A stretch of DNA of 64,000 nucleotides from Myxococcales bacterium (lineage in GTDB: Bacteria > Myxococcota_A > Polyangia > Polyangiales > Polyangiaceae), in NCBI GenBank assembly GCA_016706225.1, contig JADJKB010000003.1, positions 930,001-994,000 of the forward strand. The letters are read 5' to 3'. Each line of letters starts with the position of its first letter. The stretch's first letter is position 1. This document shows positions 8,163 through 16,795 of this stretch, in pieces. The notes below the pieces were generated by a model. That model saw nothing but the letters and a program-made list of their open reading frames with translations, was not told where the DNA came from and made no database searches. A program made the position numbers and the translations under genes.

Positions 8163-8800
8163 TAGTACCTCACCTGAGCTTCCAGCTCGAAACGCACGAC
8201 TTCCATCTGCGTGTCCTTGTCCTTCTCGGTGCGCGCCGGCAACAGGCGGACGTCGAAGAAGAAGCTCGAGAGGCCCATGCGTCGGGCGAGCTCACTCACG
8301 TCCTCGCCGTCGCGCGCGATACCTTCGAGGCGAACCTTGCGCTGCTGTTCGACGAACTTCGTCAACCACAGCCGCCGGGCATCCCACGCCGGGTTGTAGA
8401 CGGCGAGCGGGTTGTCCTTGCGGAGCTGGAGCAGGCGGTCCGGATCGACGCTGGGGCCGCGTCCGGGGGTCAACAAGCGCGCCAGCTCCAGCATGACGGA
8501 GGTCGGGCCAGTCCGGGCGCTCTGCAGCTTGGAGATGGCGTCCTCGCGGGCGCGCAGCTGTTCGAGCTTGTCCTTTACCTCTTTGTGGTTCGCCACGGCC
8601 TGACGCGCCCGGTCGATCTGCGTCTGCAGCTCCGCGTTCTTGCGGTTCTGATCCTTGAGCTCCTCGCTCTTGATGCTGTGGAACACGAACAGCGCGACGA
8701 CCTCGAGCAAGAAGGCCACCAGGAGCGCGATCAGCCACAGCTGGCTGCCTTCGGTGCGTTCGGCGCGACGCTTCTGCGGGAGAAGATTGATCTTGATCAC
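8162..8800 (-). CDS. pilN: Type IV pilus assembly protein PilN
   Basis: 212 aa. It begins with the diagnostic MIKINLLPQKR, the cytoplasmic segment that binds PilM. One membrane helix follows (about 22-42), then a coiled coil (about 45-85) and a periplasmic ferredoxin-like fold. It forms the inner-membrane alignment complex with PilO. The start overlaps the pilM stop by 4 nt. Confidence 0.96.
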   Translation of the reverse strand: MIKINLLPQKRRAERTEGSQLWLIALLVAFLLEVVALFVFHSIKSEELKDQNRKNAELQTQIDRARQAVANHKEVKDKLEQLRAREDAISKLQSARTGPTSVMLELARLLTPGRGPSVDPDRLLQLRKDNPLAVYNPAWDARRLWLTKFVEQQRKVRLEGIARDGEDVSELARRMGLSSFFFDVRLLPARTEKDKDTQMEVVRFELEAQVRY

Positions 8801-9873
8801 GCGCGCGACTCCTTTTCGTGACGGAGCGCTAGGCCCGCAGCAACGGAGAGCTGTGCGCCCCGCATCTGCAGCAGATTTGCGTCCACTTCCCGAGCCTCGA
8901 CCTGCAAACGCTCGGCAGCGGACCAGACCTCGGTGGGCACTCGGGCGCGTCTCTCGACCGCCTGAGCCAGCTGAAGCATGCTGGAGGTCCCTCCCGTCAC
9001 GTAGATGCGGGAGATTTCGCCTTCACCGCTGGTAGCCAGGTAGAAATCCAAGCTGCGCTGGATCTCGGCGGCGATGGCGTCGGTCACGGCTTCGATGACC
9101 TGCACCACCTGCTGCGGGACCATGCCCGCACGGTAGGGGTCGTTCGGATCGGCGGCTCCTCCGCACTTGTAGGCCTCGGCTTGCTCGTACTGCACGCCCA
9201 GCGCCTTCTGGATTTCGTCGGTGACGACGTTGCCCCCGTTGGCGATCTCGCGCGTGAACGCGCTGACGCCGTTGGCGATGATGTTGAGTGAGCACAGGCT
9301 GGCCCCGACGTTGATCAGGCCCAACGTCTGGTCGGGAGGCAGCCCCCGCGAATATTCGAAGATGTTCTGCACGGTGAAGGCGTCGATGTCGCACACGACC
9401 GGCTTCAGCTTCGCATCGCGCGCAAGCTGGGCATAGTCGTTGATCTGGTCACGCTTCGCGGCCACCAGGAGCAGCTCCATTTGGCTGGTCTCGGGCTTCT
9501 TGCGCAGGACCTGGTAGTCGACCTGCACGTCCTTGATGTCGAACGGGATGTGCTGCTCGGCCTCCCAGTGGATCTGCTCGTTGAGCTCCTCGCGAGTCAT
9601 CATGGGCACGGTGATCTTGCGAATGATCACACTCTGGCCGGAGACGCTGATCGCGATCTCTTTCTGCTTTATTTTTGCGTCGTGGAATACCCGCATCAGT
9701 CCTTCGACGACTGCGGATGCATCCATGACCTGCCCATCGACGATGGTCTGAGGATTGAGCGGCGCGTAGCCCAGCCGCTGGAGGCCGAGCCCGCGCCGGC
9801 CCTCCTTGATTTGGACCACCTTGATCGAGCTCGTCCCAATGTCGACCCCGACCAGATTTTTGCCTTCACCCAT
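8797..9873 (-). CDS. pilM: Type IV pilus assembly ATPase-like protein PilM
   Basis: 358 aa actin-like (FtsA-fold) cytoplasmic protein. The phosphate-1 motif VGVDIGTSSIKVVQI is at residues 7-21 and the adenosine motif IYVTGGTSSML at about 285. I start at the ATG at 9873, giving MGEGKNLVGVD; a GAGG sequence sits 7 nt upstream. The frame stays open upstream to 9948, but the extra residues do not match the family. First gene of the pilMNOP-ACT-pilQ operon. It is divergent from the LysM gene, with 218 bp between the two starts. Confidence 0.95.
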   Translation of the reverse strand: MGEGKNLVGVDIGTSSIKVVQIKEGRRGLGLQRLGYAPLNPQTIVDGQVMDASAVVEGLMRVFHDAKIKQKEIAISVSGQSVIIRKITVPMMTREELNEQIHWEAEQHIPFDIKDVQVDYQVLRKKPETSQMELLLVAAKRDQINDYAQLARDAKLKPVVCDIDAFTVQNIFEYSRGLPPDQTLGLINVGASLCSLNIIANGVSAFTREIANGGNVVTDEIQKALGVQYEQAEAYKCGGAADPNDPYRAGMVPQQVVQVIEAVTDAIAAEIQRSLDFYLATSGEGEISRIYVTGGTSSMLQLAQAVERRARVPTEVWSAAERLQVEAREVDANLLQMRGAQLSVAAGLALRHEKESRA

Positions 9874-10091
9874 GGAGCCTCGAGAGCTGAAGGGCTTCAC
9901 CGAGGAAACCCGGCACAAATGGTTGCACCTCTGGATGAATAGCGCCAAGAAACGCGGGCCTCGTTTTTCACAGACCCCCTTGGGATGTTCGATAAGTGAG
10001 AGTCGAGCCGCAACTGTGGTTGAATCTCTCCCCTCTTTTTTTCGTCTTTCGCCGGGACCCGGTAAAGGCTATCGGGTACCCCTTTCCAGCG

Positions 10092-11075
10092 ATGAACCGG
10101 ATCGTCCCCGCCCTGGTGTGTGCCACGTTGCTCGCGTTTGCCTCCGCAAACGTCGGCGCGTCGCCTGCGTCGCGCGCCGTCCGCGGCGCACCGCGGGTGC
10201 ACGTGGTTTACCCGGGACAGACCCTGGCCATGATCGCCAAGCGCTACAACGTGAGCGTAGACGCGCTGTGCAAGGCCAACCGGATCAGCAAAAAGAGCCG
10301 GATCCGTCCCAAGCAGCGGCTGGTCTTACCGAAGCGTGAGGGAGACACGGTCGAAGCGTCCGTCGAAAAATCACCGGCGGAGGAGAGCGACTCGGTCGAG
10401 AAGAGCGAAAAGGCCGAGAAGAAGTCGGCCACCGGCAAGCACGACAAGGCCGAGCGGGCCGAGAAGGCCGCCAAAGCCGACCGACGCCCGACCAAGACCA
10501 AGAAGGGGCACCTGGTCCTGCAGAGTTTCACTGGCTCGTGGCGGGGGCCGGTGTTCAAGCGGGGGAAGATCAACACCTCGGCCAGGACTGGCATCGAGAA
10601 GGTCCTTGCGGCCTGGCGTACGGGTCAGCATCAGCCCATCAACGACCGATTGATCCGGATGCTGGTCAAGGTCAGCGAACACTTCGGCAACAAGCCCGTC
10701 CGGGTGGTCAGCGGCTTCCGACCCTACACACCGTCGCAGTACACTCCGCATTCGCGCCATAACAGCGGTCACGCGGTGGATTTCAGCATTCCGGGCGTCT
10801 CGAACACCCAGCTCCGAGACTACTGCCGAACGCTGGCGAACGTCGGCTGTGGGTTCTACCCGAACTCCAGCTTCGTCCACATGGATGTGCGCGAAGCCAG
10901 CGCGTACTGGGTCGATTTCTCCGGGCCCGGACAGGCTCCTCGCTACTCGGACGCTCACGGGAAAGACCCGGGCGAGGCACGCGCCGCCGGCGAGCGCGAA
11001 GAGCCGACGACGGGCTCGGGCGACGGCTCGGGCGCCGACAGCGACGAGCAGACCTTCGATCCCGACGAGATCTGA
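10092..11075 (+). CDS. LysM plus M15/DUF882-type peptidoglycan peptidase
   Basis: 327 aa. Signal peptide at about 1-26 (ends VGASPA), one LysM domain at about 38-82 (HVVYPGQTLAMIAKRYNVS), then a Lys/Glu/Ala-rich linker at about 90-140. The C-terminal DUF882/peptidase M15-like domain shows NSGHAVDF and FVHMDVR, the His/Asp/His zinc ligands of D,D-carboxypeptidase-like enzymes. It probably binds and trims peptidoglycan in the periplasm. The ATG at 10092 is chosen because it gives a proper signal peptide. The C-terminal 40 residues are Gly/Asp-rich. It is divergent from pilM. Confidence 0.88.
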   Translation: MNRIVPALVCATLLAFASANVGASPASRAVRGAPRVHVVYPGQTLAMIAKRYNVSVDALCKANRISKKSRIRPKQRLVLPKREGDTVEASVEKSPAEESDSVEKSEKAEKKSATGKHDKAERAEKAAKADRRPTKTKKGHLVLQSFTGSWRGPVFKRGKINTSARTGIEKVLAAWRTGQHQPINDRLIRMLVKVSEHFGNKPVRVVSGFRPYTPSQYTPHSRHNSGHAVDFSIPGVSNTQLRDYCRTLANVGCGFYPNSSFVHMDVREASAYWVDFSGPGQAPRYSDAHGKDPGEARAAGEREEPTTGSGDGSGADSDEQTFDPDEI

Positions 11076-11095
11076 GTCGCCGCCGAGCTAGCGGC

Positions 11096-11368
11096 TCAGC
11101 GAGTTTCGTCGTCCTGTTCGAGGCGTTTGGTCGCAAAGATCGCGGCGACGAACAGCCCGGTGATGCCAAAACACACCACCGCGACCTCGAGACCCATGGC
11201 CTCGGGCGGCATCACGAAATAGTCCGCCAAGAGCTCGAGCAAGAAGAAGAACACGAAGTAGCCGCCAACCCAGCGCGGGCGTTTCCACGCGCGAAAGCGG
11301 AAGCTGAACACCGACGTGAGCACCGAGGCGACGGACAGAGCGACGATGAAGGTGACCATCGCAATCAC
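11096..11368 (-). CDS. Small membrane protein, unknown function
   Basis: 90 aa with about three hydrophobic segments: MVTFIVALSVASVLTSVF, a FVFFFLLELLADYFV stretch and VAVVCFGITGLFVAAIFA. It ends with a charged tail. The start overlaps the stop of the upstream acetyltransferase gene by 4 nt (TCAT on the plus strand), so the two are co-translated. No family recognised. Confidence 0.75.
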   Translation of the reverse strand: MIAMVTFIVALSVASVLTSVFSFRFRAWKRPRWVGGYFVFFFLLELLADYFVMPPEAMGLEVAVVCFGITGLFVAAIFATKRLEQDDETR

Positions 11369-12609
11369 CGAACGAAATCGTCGTCGCGGGCGAGCGCCAG
11401 CTCGATGACCTTGGGGATCTGCTCAGCCTCGAGCCCACGCCAGAAGACCTGCCAGCGGGGCAGCCGCACGAAACCATCGGAGAAGCTCGTGTACCAGGCG
11501 GCGATGGGGTTGTCCGGCCGGGTGCGCCAGAACAACCGAGGAAAGTCCCGGTTCATCGCCTGCCAGAGGTCCCGGCCCATCCCCTCACCCTGGGCCACCG
11601 GGTCGACGGTGAACTTCGCCAGATAGGGCGCGACTTCCATCGCTTGAAGGATCGCGGCGCCGCGATAGTTCTCTTCCACATAGAGCGCGAGCGGTTCCTG
11701 GCTGAAGAAGTCAGGTTTGAGCGCGTGGCCGAAGCTCGACTCGAGCAATCCGGTGAGGCGCGCGGTGTCGACCCGTTCATACGACTCGAAGCGCCGGATG
11801 GCGGTGCCGCGCTTGATCAGGGTGCCGGCACCGCGCATCGTGAAGAGCTCGCGCAAGAGATCGAGGGGGGACGTGATGCTGACCAGGAGCTTCTCGTCGC
11901 TGCAGGACTCGAGCAGCTCACGAACGTGACCAAAGAGAGTGGCATCGGTCTTTCGCAGCAGGCGTTGGTCCGCGAGCAGCTCGGTATCGGTGCGCAGGTT
12001 GATCAGCGAGAGCCCCCGCGAATCGACGGACAGCAGGTTCTTTTCCGCAATGCTCAGGCTGCGTTCGCTGGTGAGGTGCAAGGGGCCGCGTCGTCGCAGG
12101 AGCACCAGCTTGCGGGTGTCGAGCTGCTCGGCCAGGCGCGCGAGCCAAGCCAGGCGCGTGTCGGCGGTGCTCGACTCTTCGTCGGCGAGCTGCACGATGG
12201 GCCAGCGACCGGCTCTGAGCTCGGCGGCGAGCACCTCGCTCGTCACCGGCTCGTGAGGGAGGTGTACGGTGCACGCGATCTGGGCGGCCTCGAGGCGCTT
12301 GACGAGCCGCTCCCGCGAGGCGGCGGCCTGCGCCGGATCGAACAGTCCGAGCACGATGGGAGCGCACAGCCCCAGGTCCGACAGAAAGCGCAGCTGCTCG
12401 GCGAAGGCCCCGAGCCCCTGGCGAATCACCGGCGCGCCGGGCGCGATGATGGCAAAACTCTCCTTCGGCAGGCGCTGAAACAGGCGCAGGTACAGCTCGG
12501 CCTCCGAGCGGCGCCCGACGCTCTCCAGAAACATGAGCACCGCCTCCGCCGTGGCGGGCAGGGCCGGAGTCAGCGCCGGATCGGGCGGTCTCACGGAGGC
12601 GGAGGCCAT
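11365..12609 (-). CDS. N-acetylglutamate kinase/synthase-like protein (degenerate kinase fold plus NAT/DUF619 domain)
   Basis: 414 aa from the ATG at 12609; the frame runs upstream to 12774 but without recognisable protein. The N-terminal part (about 25-240) resembles the amino-acid kinase fold (FAIIAPGAPVIRQGLGAFAEQ). I do not see the usual Gly-rich nucleotide-binding loop. The C-terminal part (about 260-405) resembles the NAT domain of vertebrate-type NAGS, with YLAKFTVDPVAQGEGMGRDLW (acetyl-CoA loop) and LFWRTRPDNPIAAWY. The likely reaction is acetyl-CoA plus glutamate to N-acetylglutamate, the first step of arginine synthesis. The call rests on the C-terminal half. It is translationally coupled to the small membrane protein downstream. 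Confidence 0.75.
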   Translation of the reverse strand: MASASVRPPDPALTPALPATAEAVLMFLESVGRRSEAELYLRLFQRLPKESFAIIAPGAPVIRQGLGAFAEQLRFLSDLGLCAPIVLGLFDPAQAAASRERLVKRLEAAQIACTVHLPHEPVTSEVLAAELRAGRWPIVQLADEESSTADTRLAWLARLAEQLDTRKLVLLRRRGPLHLTSERSLSIAEKNLLSVDSRGLSLINLRTDTELLADQRLLRKTDATLFGHVRELLESCSDEKLLVSITSPLDLLRELFTMRGAGTLIKRGTAIRRFESYERVDTARLTGLLESSFGHALKPDFFSQEPLALYVEENYRGAAILQAMEVAPYLAKFTVDPVAQGEGMGRDLWQAMNRDFPRLFWRTRPDNPIAAWYTSFSDGFVRLPRWQVFWRGLEAEQIPKVIELALARDDDFVR

Positions 12610-12818
12610 TTCCGCGCGCTCAGTAGCACGACGCGCGACCGGCGAGGGCGCCGACCCGTCGAGCTTCCGCGGCGGGAGCCCCGCAAACGCCCTGCCGGGA
12701 AGCAACCGCCAAGTCCGCGGGAATACTGGGGGGGATGTCAGTGCTTGGATGAGAATCGATAGGAGAGGCGCCATTTAGCTCGGGAACAATCGCCAGCTCG
12801 TTGCACTCTGCCTCCCGC

Positions 12819-15098
12819 ATGCGCTCGCCCAAAGCTCTCCGCTTCCTCCGCCGCACCCTCGCTCCGTTCAGCCTCGGGCTGGTCGCGGCGTGCACTCCGC
12901 CACACCCCACGCCAAAACCGAACACCGGCGCGCCGACCGCGAGCGCCGCCCCGAGCGCGGGCGTGCCGACGGCGGCGAACGACGAGTTGCCCGAGCTGCC
13001 GGCCGATCCCCGGGAGGGGGTGCTCGCCGAAGCAGCCGTGGTCCTCTTGACCAAACAACACGTGCTGCACCGACAGCTCGACGACGCACTCTCGAAGGAA
13101 GCTTTCGCGAAGTACATCGAGTCGATCGACGGGGCCAAGCTGTTCTTGCTCCAGCGTCACGTGGATGCCCTCGCCAAGTACGAGACCCAGATCGACGACG
13201 AGCTGCGCTCGGGGGACCTCAGCGTAGCCCGCAAGGGTAGCGCTCTCGCGGCGAGTCGCCGGAAGGTCGTCGCCAAGGTCATCGCAAACTTGCTCTCGAA
13301 ACCGTTCGACCTCACGAAGTCCGAAGAGGTCGAGCTCGACCCGAAGAAGCGCGGCTTCGCCAAGAGCGAAGACGAGCTGCGCGATCGCTGGCGGCGCGTG
13401 CTCGAGGCGCAGGTGCTGGAACGCATTCAGCAGATGGAGGACTTGCTGGCCGCCAAGGGCAAGGCCGACAAGAAGGACAAGAAGGAAGAGTCAGAGGCTG
13501 CCCAGAAGGCGCTGGCCCTCATCCCTTCGACCTTCGAAGGCCGCCTGGACAAAGCACAGAAGGAGCTGGCCGAGCGCTACGAGGCGCGCTTCGTCCGACA
13601 ATTGGAGATCGAAAAGCTGGAGCCGGCGGCGCAGCTCATCAACGCGGTCAACGCGGTGTACGACCCGCACACCGAGTACCTCCCGCCCTCGGAGAAAGCC
13701 AACTTCGACATCGCCATGAGCGGGACGCTGCAAGGAATCGGCGCAGCGCTGAGCGAACAAGATCACTACATCGTCGTCAAAGATCTGGTCCCCGGTGGCG
13801 CGAGCTGGCAGCAGGGGCAGCTCGCCGTCGGCGACCTCATCCTGGCGGTCGCGCAAGAGGGGAAGAGCCCCGTCGACGTGACCGACATGGCGATCGACAA
13901 GGTCGTCCAGATGATTCGCGGACCGAAGGGCACGGTCGTCAGCTTGACGGTGAAACGCCCGGACGGCCGCATCGAGAGCATCTCGATCACCCGCGACATC
14001 ATCAAGATCGAAGCCAGCTACGCCCGCGGCGCGACGCTGCGCCTCGGCAAGCGCGGGGAGAAGGTTGGCTACGTCTATCTGCCGGGCTTCTACGGCAGCA
14101 TGCGCGGGTCGAAGAAGCCGGGAGACCGCAACGCCACCGACGACGTGCGGGCGCTGCTCGAGGCGTTCAACCAGAAGAAGGTGGGGGCGGTCATCCTCGA
14201 CCTGCGCGGCAACGGCGGCGGCCTGCTCGATCACGCGCGGGACATCAGCGGGCTCTTCATCGATCAGGGTCCAGTCGTGCAGACTCGTGACTCCGACGGG
14301 AAGGTCGAGGTCCTCGCGGACAAAGATCCTTCGGTGACGTTCTCGGGGCGGGTGGTCGTCATGGTCGATCGCTTCAGCGCTTCGGCCACGGAGATCCTCG
14401 CTGGCGCGCTGCAGGACTACGAGCGCGCCGTCATCGTCGGGACGGGGCCAACCCACGGCAAGGGCACGGTGCAGGTCGTCATTGACCTCGACCGACACCA
14501 GGGCGGTGGAGATCGGCTCGGTGTGTACAAGATCACCGTCGAGGAGTACTTCCGGGTAAACGGCGCCTCGACCCAGCTCCGTGGCGTCACGCCCGACGTC
14601 ATCCTGCCGGACCCAGCCTCGTTCGTGGAGTCGCGCGAACAGACACTGTTCCACCCGATCCCCTGGAGCGCCGTCGATCCGGACAACTACTCGCGCGTGC
14701 CCCACGCGTGGGAGGTCGGCGAGCTGAAGACCGCGAGCGCGGCGCGGGTCGGCAAACACGAAGGCTTCGCCAAGCTGACTGCCTTCGCCAAGCTGCTCGA
14801 GGCGCGCCGCGATGATACGCGGGAGCCGCTCGAGCTGCGGACGTTCCAGACCCGCCGGGCGAAAGAAAAGGCAGAGCTCGAAGCCGTCGATCCGAAGTTC
14901 AAGGACCAGAAGTCACTCTTCGACGTGGTGCCGCTCGCCCAGGATGCGGCGGGCGCCAGCGCCAGCGACAAGAAGCTGCGCGAGAAGCTCAACGCCTGGA
15001 AGGACGAGCTCGCGCGCGATCCGTGGGTCGAGGAGTCGCTGCACGTGCTCGATGACATGAACAAAAAGCGTGCGGCGGGACCCCGAGCCACTCCGTAG
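12819..15098 (+). CDS. prc: Tail-specific (C-terminal processing) protease, Prc/Tsp family, lipoprotein
   Basis: 759 aa. The signal peptide ends in a lipobox (LGLVAACTPP). It has the TSP N-terminal domain (about 60-230), a PDZ domain (about 300-380, DLVPGGASWQQGQLAVGD) and an S41 peptidase domain (about 400-590). The catalytic Ser is in DRFSASATEILAGAL and the Lys in GPTHGKGTVQVV. The DUF3340 C-terminal extension reaches to about 740. Length and order match E. coli Prc. It degrades or trims periplasmic substrates at their C-termini. The ATG at 12819 is preferred over the TTG at 12801. It is divergent from the NAGS-like gene. Confidence 0.92.
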   Translation: MRSPKALRFLRRTLAPFSLGLVAACTPPHPTPKPNTGAPTASAAPSAGVPTAANDELPELPADPREGVLAEAAVVLLTKQHVLHRQLDDALSKEAFAKYIESIDGAKLFLLQRHVDALAKYETQIDDELRSGDLSVARKGSALAASRRKVVAKVIANLLSKPFDLTKSEEVELDPKKRGFAKSEDELRDRWRRVLEAQVLERIQQMEDLLAAKGKADKKDKKEESEAAQKALALIPSTFEGRLDKAQKELAERYEARFVRQLEIEKLEPAAQLINAVNAVYDPHTEYLPPSEKANFDIAMSGTLQGIGAALSEQDHYIVVKDLVPGGASWQQGQLAVGDLILAVAQEGKSPVDVTDMAIDKVVQMIRGPKGTVVSLTVKRPDGRIESISITRDIIKIEASYARGATLRLGKRGEKVGYVYLPGFYGSMRGSKKPGDRNATDDVRALLEAFNQKKVGAVILDLRGNGGGLLDHARDISGLFIDQGPVVQTRDSDGKVEVLADKDPSVTFSGRVVVMVDRFSASATEILAGALQDYERAVIVGTGPTHGKGTVQVVIDLDRHQGGGDRLGVYKITVEEYFRVNGASTQLRGVTPDVILPDPASFVESREQTLFHPIPWSAVDPDNYSRVPHAWEVGELKTASAARVGKHEGFAKLTAFAKLLEARRDDTREPLELRTFQTRRAKEKAELEAVDPKFKDQKSLFDVVPLAQDAAGASASDKKLREKLNAWKDELARDPWVEESLHVLDDMNKKRAAGPRATP

Positions 15099-15121
15099 CT
15101 CGGCGTAGGGGCTTCTTCGCC

Positions 15122-15580
15122 TCACCCGCTTCGATGCGCGAACGCTGGTCCGACTGGCACTGAAGAGCCGGCACCGACCGCGTCACCACAGCGGGGGCAA
15201 TCGCACGACGAAGGGGTCGGGCCGTCGGGCACCTCGGCGCCGCAGCTCGTGCAAAAGTTCGGAAACAGGCCCAGCAGACTGCGCGTGTGGGACATCACCA
15301 TCTGCCCGTCCACGATGGACTCGAGACACTCCGGGCAACTCACGGCTTTGACACCCTGGAAGAAGATGACGAAGGGGATCGGCAACAGCGGGACTGCGAA
15401 CAGTGTCGTGATCGGGTCGAAGACCAGCAGGCCAGCGAGGAACAGGACTGCCGCCCAGAGGAACAGGTTGTAGATCAGCGTGCAGCGCCGGTAGTGGATC
15501 CAGGCCGGGTTCACGGGCTTTGGCGGAATGTGCTGGTGCTGGGGCGGTGAACGGTACGGGCTTGCGTGCGTCATGGACAT
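15122..15580 (-). CDS. Membrane protein with two cysteine-pair zinc ribbons, unknown function
   Basis: 152 aa. The start at 15580 has AAGGAGTCGAA just upstream, a good ribosome binding site. Two adjacent hydrophobic segments lie at about 38-78. They are followed by a CPEC pair, then CTSCG, and a CDCPRC pair near the C-terminus, which fits zinc-ribbon or rubredoxin-like knuckles on the cytoplasmic side. No named family recognised. It is 13 bp downstream of the 356-aa hypothetical gene on the same strand, probably one transcript. Confidence 0.8.
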   Translation of the reverse strand: MSMTHASPYRSPPQHQHIPPKPVNPAWIHYRRCTLIYNLFLWAAVLFLAGLLVFDPITTLFAVPLLPIPFVIFFQGVKAVSCPECLESIVDGQMVMSHTRSLLGLFPNFCTSCGAEVPDGPTPSSCDCPRCGDAVGAGSSVPVGPAFAHRSG

Positions 15581-15593
15581 TTCGACTCCTTCT

Positions 15594-16664
15594 TCAGCGG
15601 TCGTAGGCCCGGGGCTGGCGGGCGTCCGTGAGGTTGTCGCGGATCGCGTTCTTCACCTCCGCGCGATGGTCTACGCCGGGCGCCGCAGGAGCAGCGCCCC
15701 GGGTAATCCCACGCTGCTCGAAGCGGATGCCAATCGGCACCTCGAAGCTCTGACCAAGTTGATAGATCCCGTCGAGGATCCGATAGTCCTCGGCGTCGAG
15801 CTCTCGTCCGTGGAGCGCCGCGGCGACTCCCTTGGCGGCGCCAACGATCGGCGCAAAGAAGCCGGAGCTCCTCACTGTCTCGATGGAACGGTTGTAGCGC
15901 TCCAACTTCTGAAGGAAGCGCTCGGCGGGTGAAGCCGTATCGACGTGCGCGTCGACCCCGTTGCCAGCGCGCACGCCGGAGCCGGCCGCGCGCCCGAGCA
16001 ATGCTTCGTACGCGAACTTGGCTGCGGCGAAGTCGGACTTCAGCTCCTTCAACAGTGCGCGGGCGTGGGAGGCCTGGAGCTCGGCGTTCCAAACGGCACC
16101 GTCGAGCCCTTCGCGGAAGGTGCCGTGCTTGGCGTCCTCCACAGCTCGTCGGCGCAGATCGGTGGCCATATTGGTGAAATGCGCGATGCTGCGCTCGAGC
16201 AAAGACTTGGCGCGGGAGTGCACCGCCTCGAGGGCAGCCAGGCGCTTACCCGCTTCGAACCGCACGGCCACCGGAGCTGCGGGCTCGAGCGCCGACATCA
16301 TCGGCCGGATCACCAACTTGCTCGCCTGCGCTGGCGGGCCGACGAGCTCGACCCGGCCCGCTCGTGGTTTGGTGTCGATGGCCACCCCGGACTGCTGCCG
16401 GAAGGCTGCTTGGATCAGCGCCTCGTCGCTCCGCGCCTGTTTGCCGTCGAGCCGAGGTTGTCTCTTCTGGATCCAGAAGAACGGGGAAGGCAGCGCGTTC
16501 TTGGTGAGTTGGGCCGCTGATGGAGTGAGTTCGGCTTTCCGGCTGCCGCTCGGGGCCTTGGCTGGAGCATTGGACTTGGCTCCGCTCTTCGGAACCGCGG
16601 CGGGCTCCCGACCTTCGTCGGATTGAGTGACGGCCCTCGTTTGACGCTCTACCCGTGGGCTCAT
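15594..16664 (-). CDS. Hypothetical protein, Ala/Arg-rich with helical regions
   Basis: 356 aa, no signal peptide and no membrane segment. The first 80 residues are Lys/Pro/Ala-rich and look disordered. From about 110 to 270 the sequence is predicted helical, with repeated Ala, Leu, Glu and Arg. There is no recognisable motif or family. Codon use is like the neighbours and there is no stop-rich competitor frame, so it is likely a real gene. It is probably co-transcribed with the zinc-ribbon membrane protein gene 13 bp downstream. Confidence 0.65.
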   Translation of the reverse strand: MSPRVERQTRAVTQSDEGREPAAVPKSGAKSNAPAKAPSGSRKAELTPSAAQLTKNALPSPFFWIQKRQPRLDGKQARSDEALIQAAFRQQSGVAIDTKPRAGRVELVGPPAQASKLVIRPMMSALEPAAPVAVRFEAGKRLAALEAVHSRAKSLLERSIAHFTNMATDLRRRAVEDAKHGTFREGLDGAVWNAELQASHARALLKELKSDFAAAKFAYEALLGRAAGSGVRAGNGVDAHVDTASPAERFLQKLERYNRSIETVRSSGFFAPIVGAAKGVAAALHGRELDAEDYRILDGIYQLGQSFEVPIGIRFEQRGITRGAAPAAPGVDHRAEVKNAIRDNLTDARQPRAYDR

Positions 16665-16795
16665 TGCAGGCCGGGTCGGCGGGCGGCGGCGGGCAGTTGC
16701 GGGCTATTTTCGGGCGGCTGGCATCGGAGGTAGAATCCCGCGGCAGCGCCCCACGCGCCCGGTCGCGCGCGCCGCCCCGGCCTGGACCCGCAGGC

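Noticed and set aside
9912..9926. Sigma-54-type promoter (GG-N10-GC) upstream of the LysM gene and pilM
   Set aside because: GGCAC...TTGCAC is suggestive, but GG and GC are 11 bases apart, not 10, and TGGCAC is CGGCAC; spacing is strict for sigma-54.
13491..14759. Long minus-strand frame opposite the Prc protease gene
   Set aside because: Antisense shadow of a well-supported protease; Arg/Asp/Val-rich without motifs.
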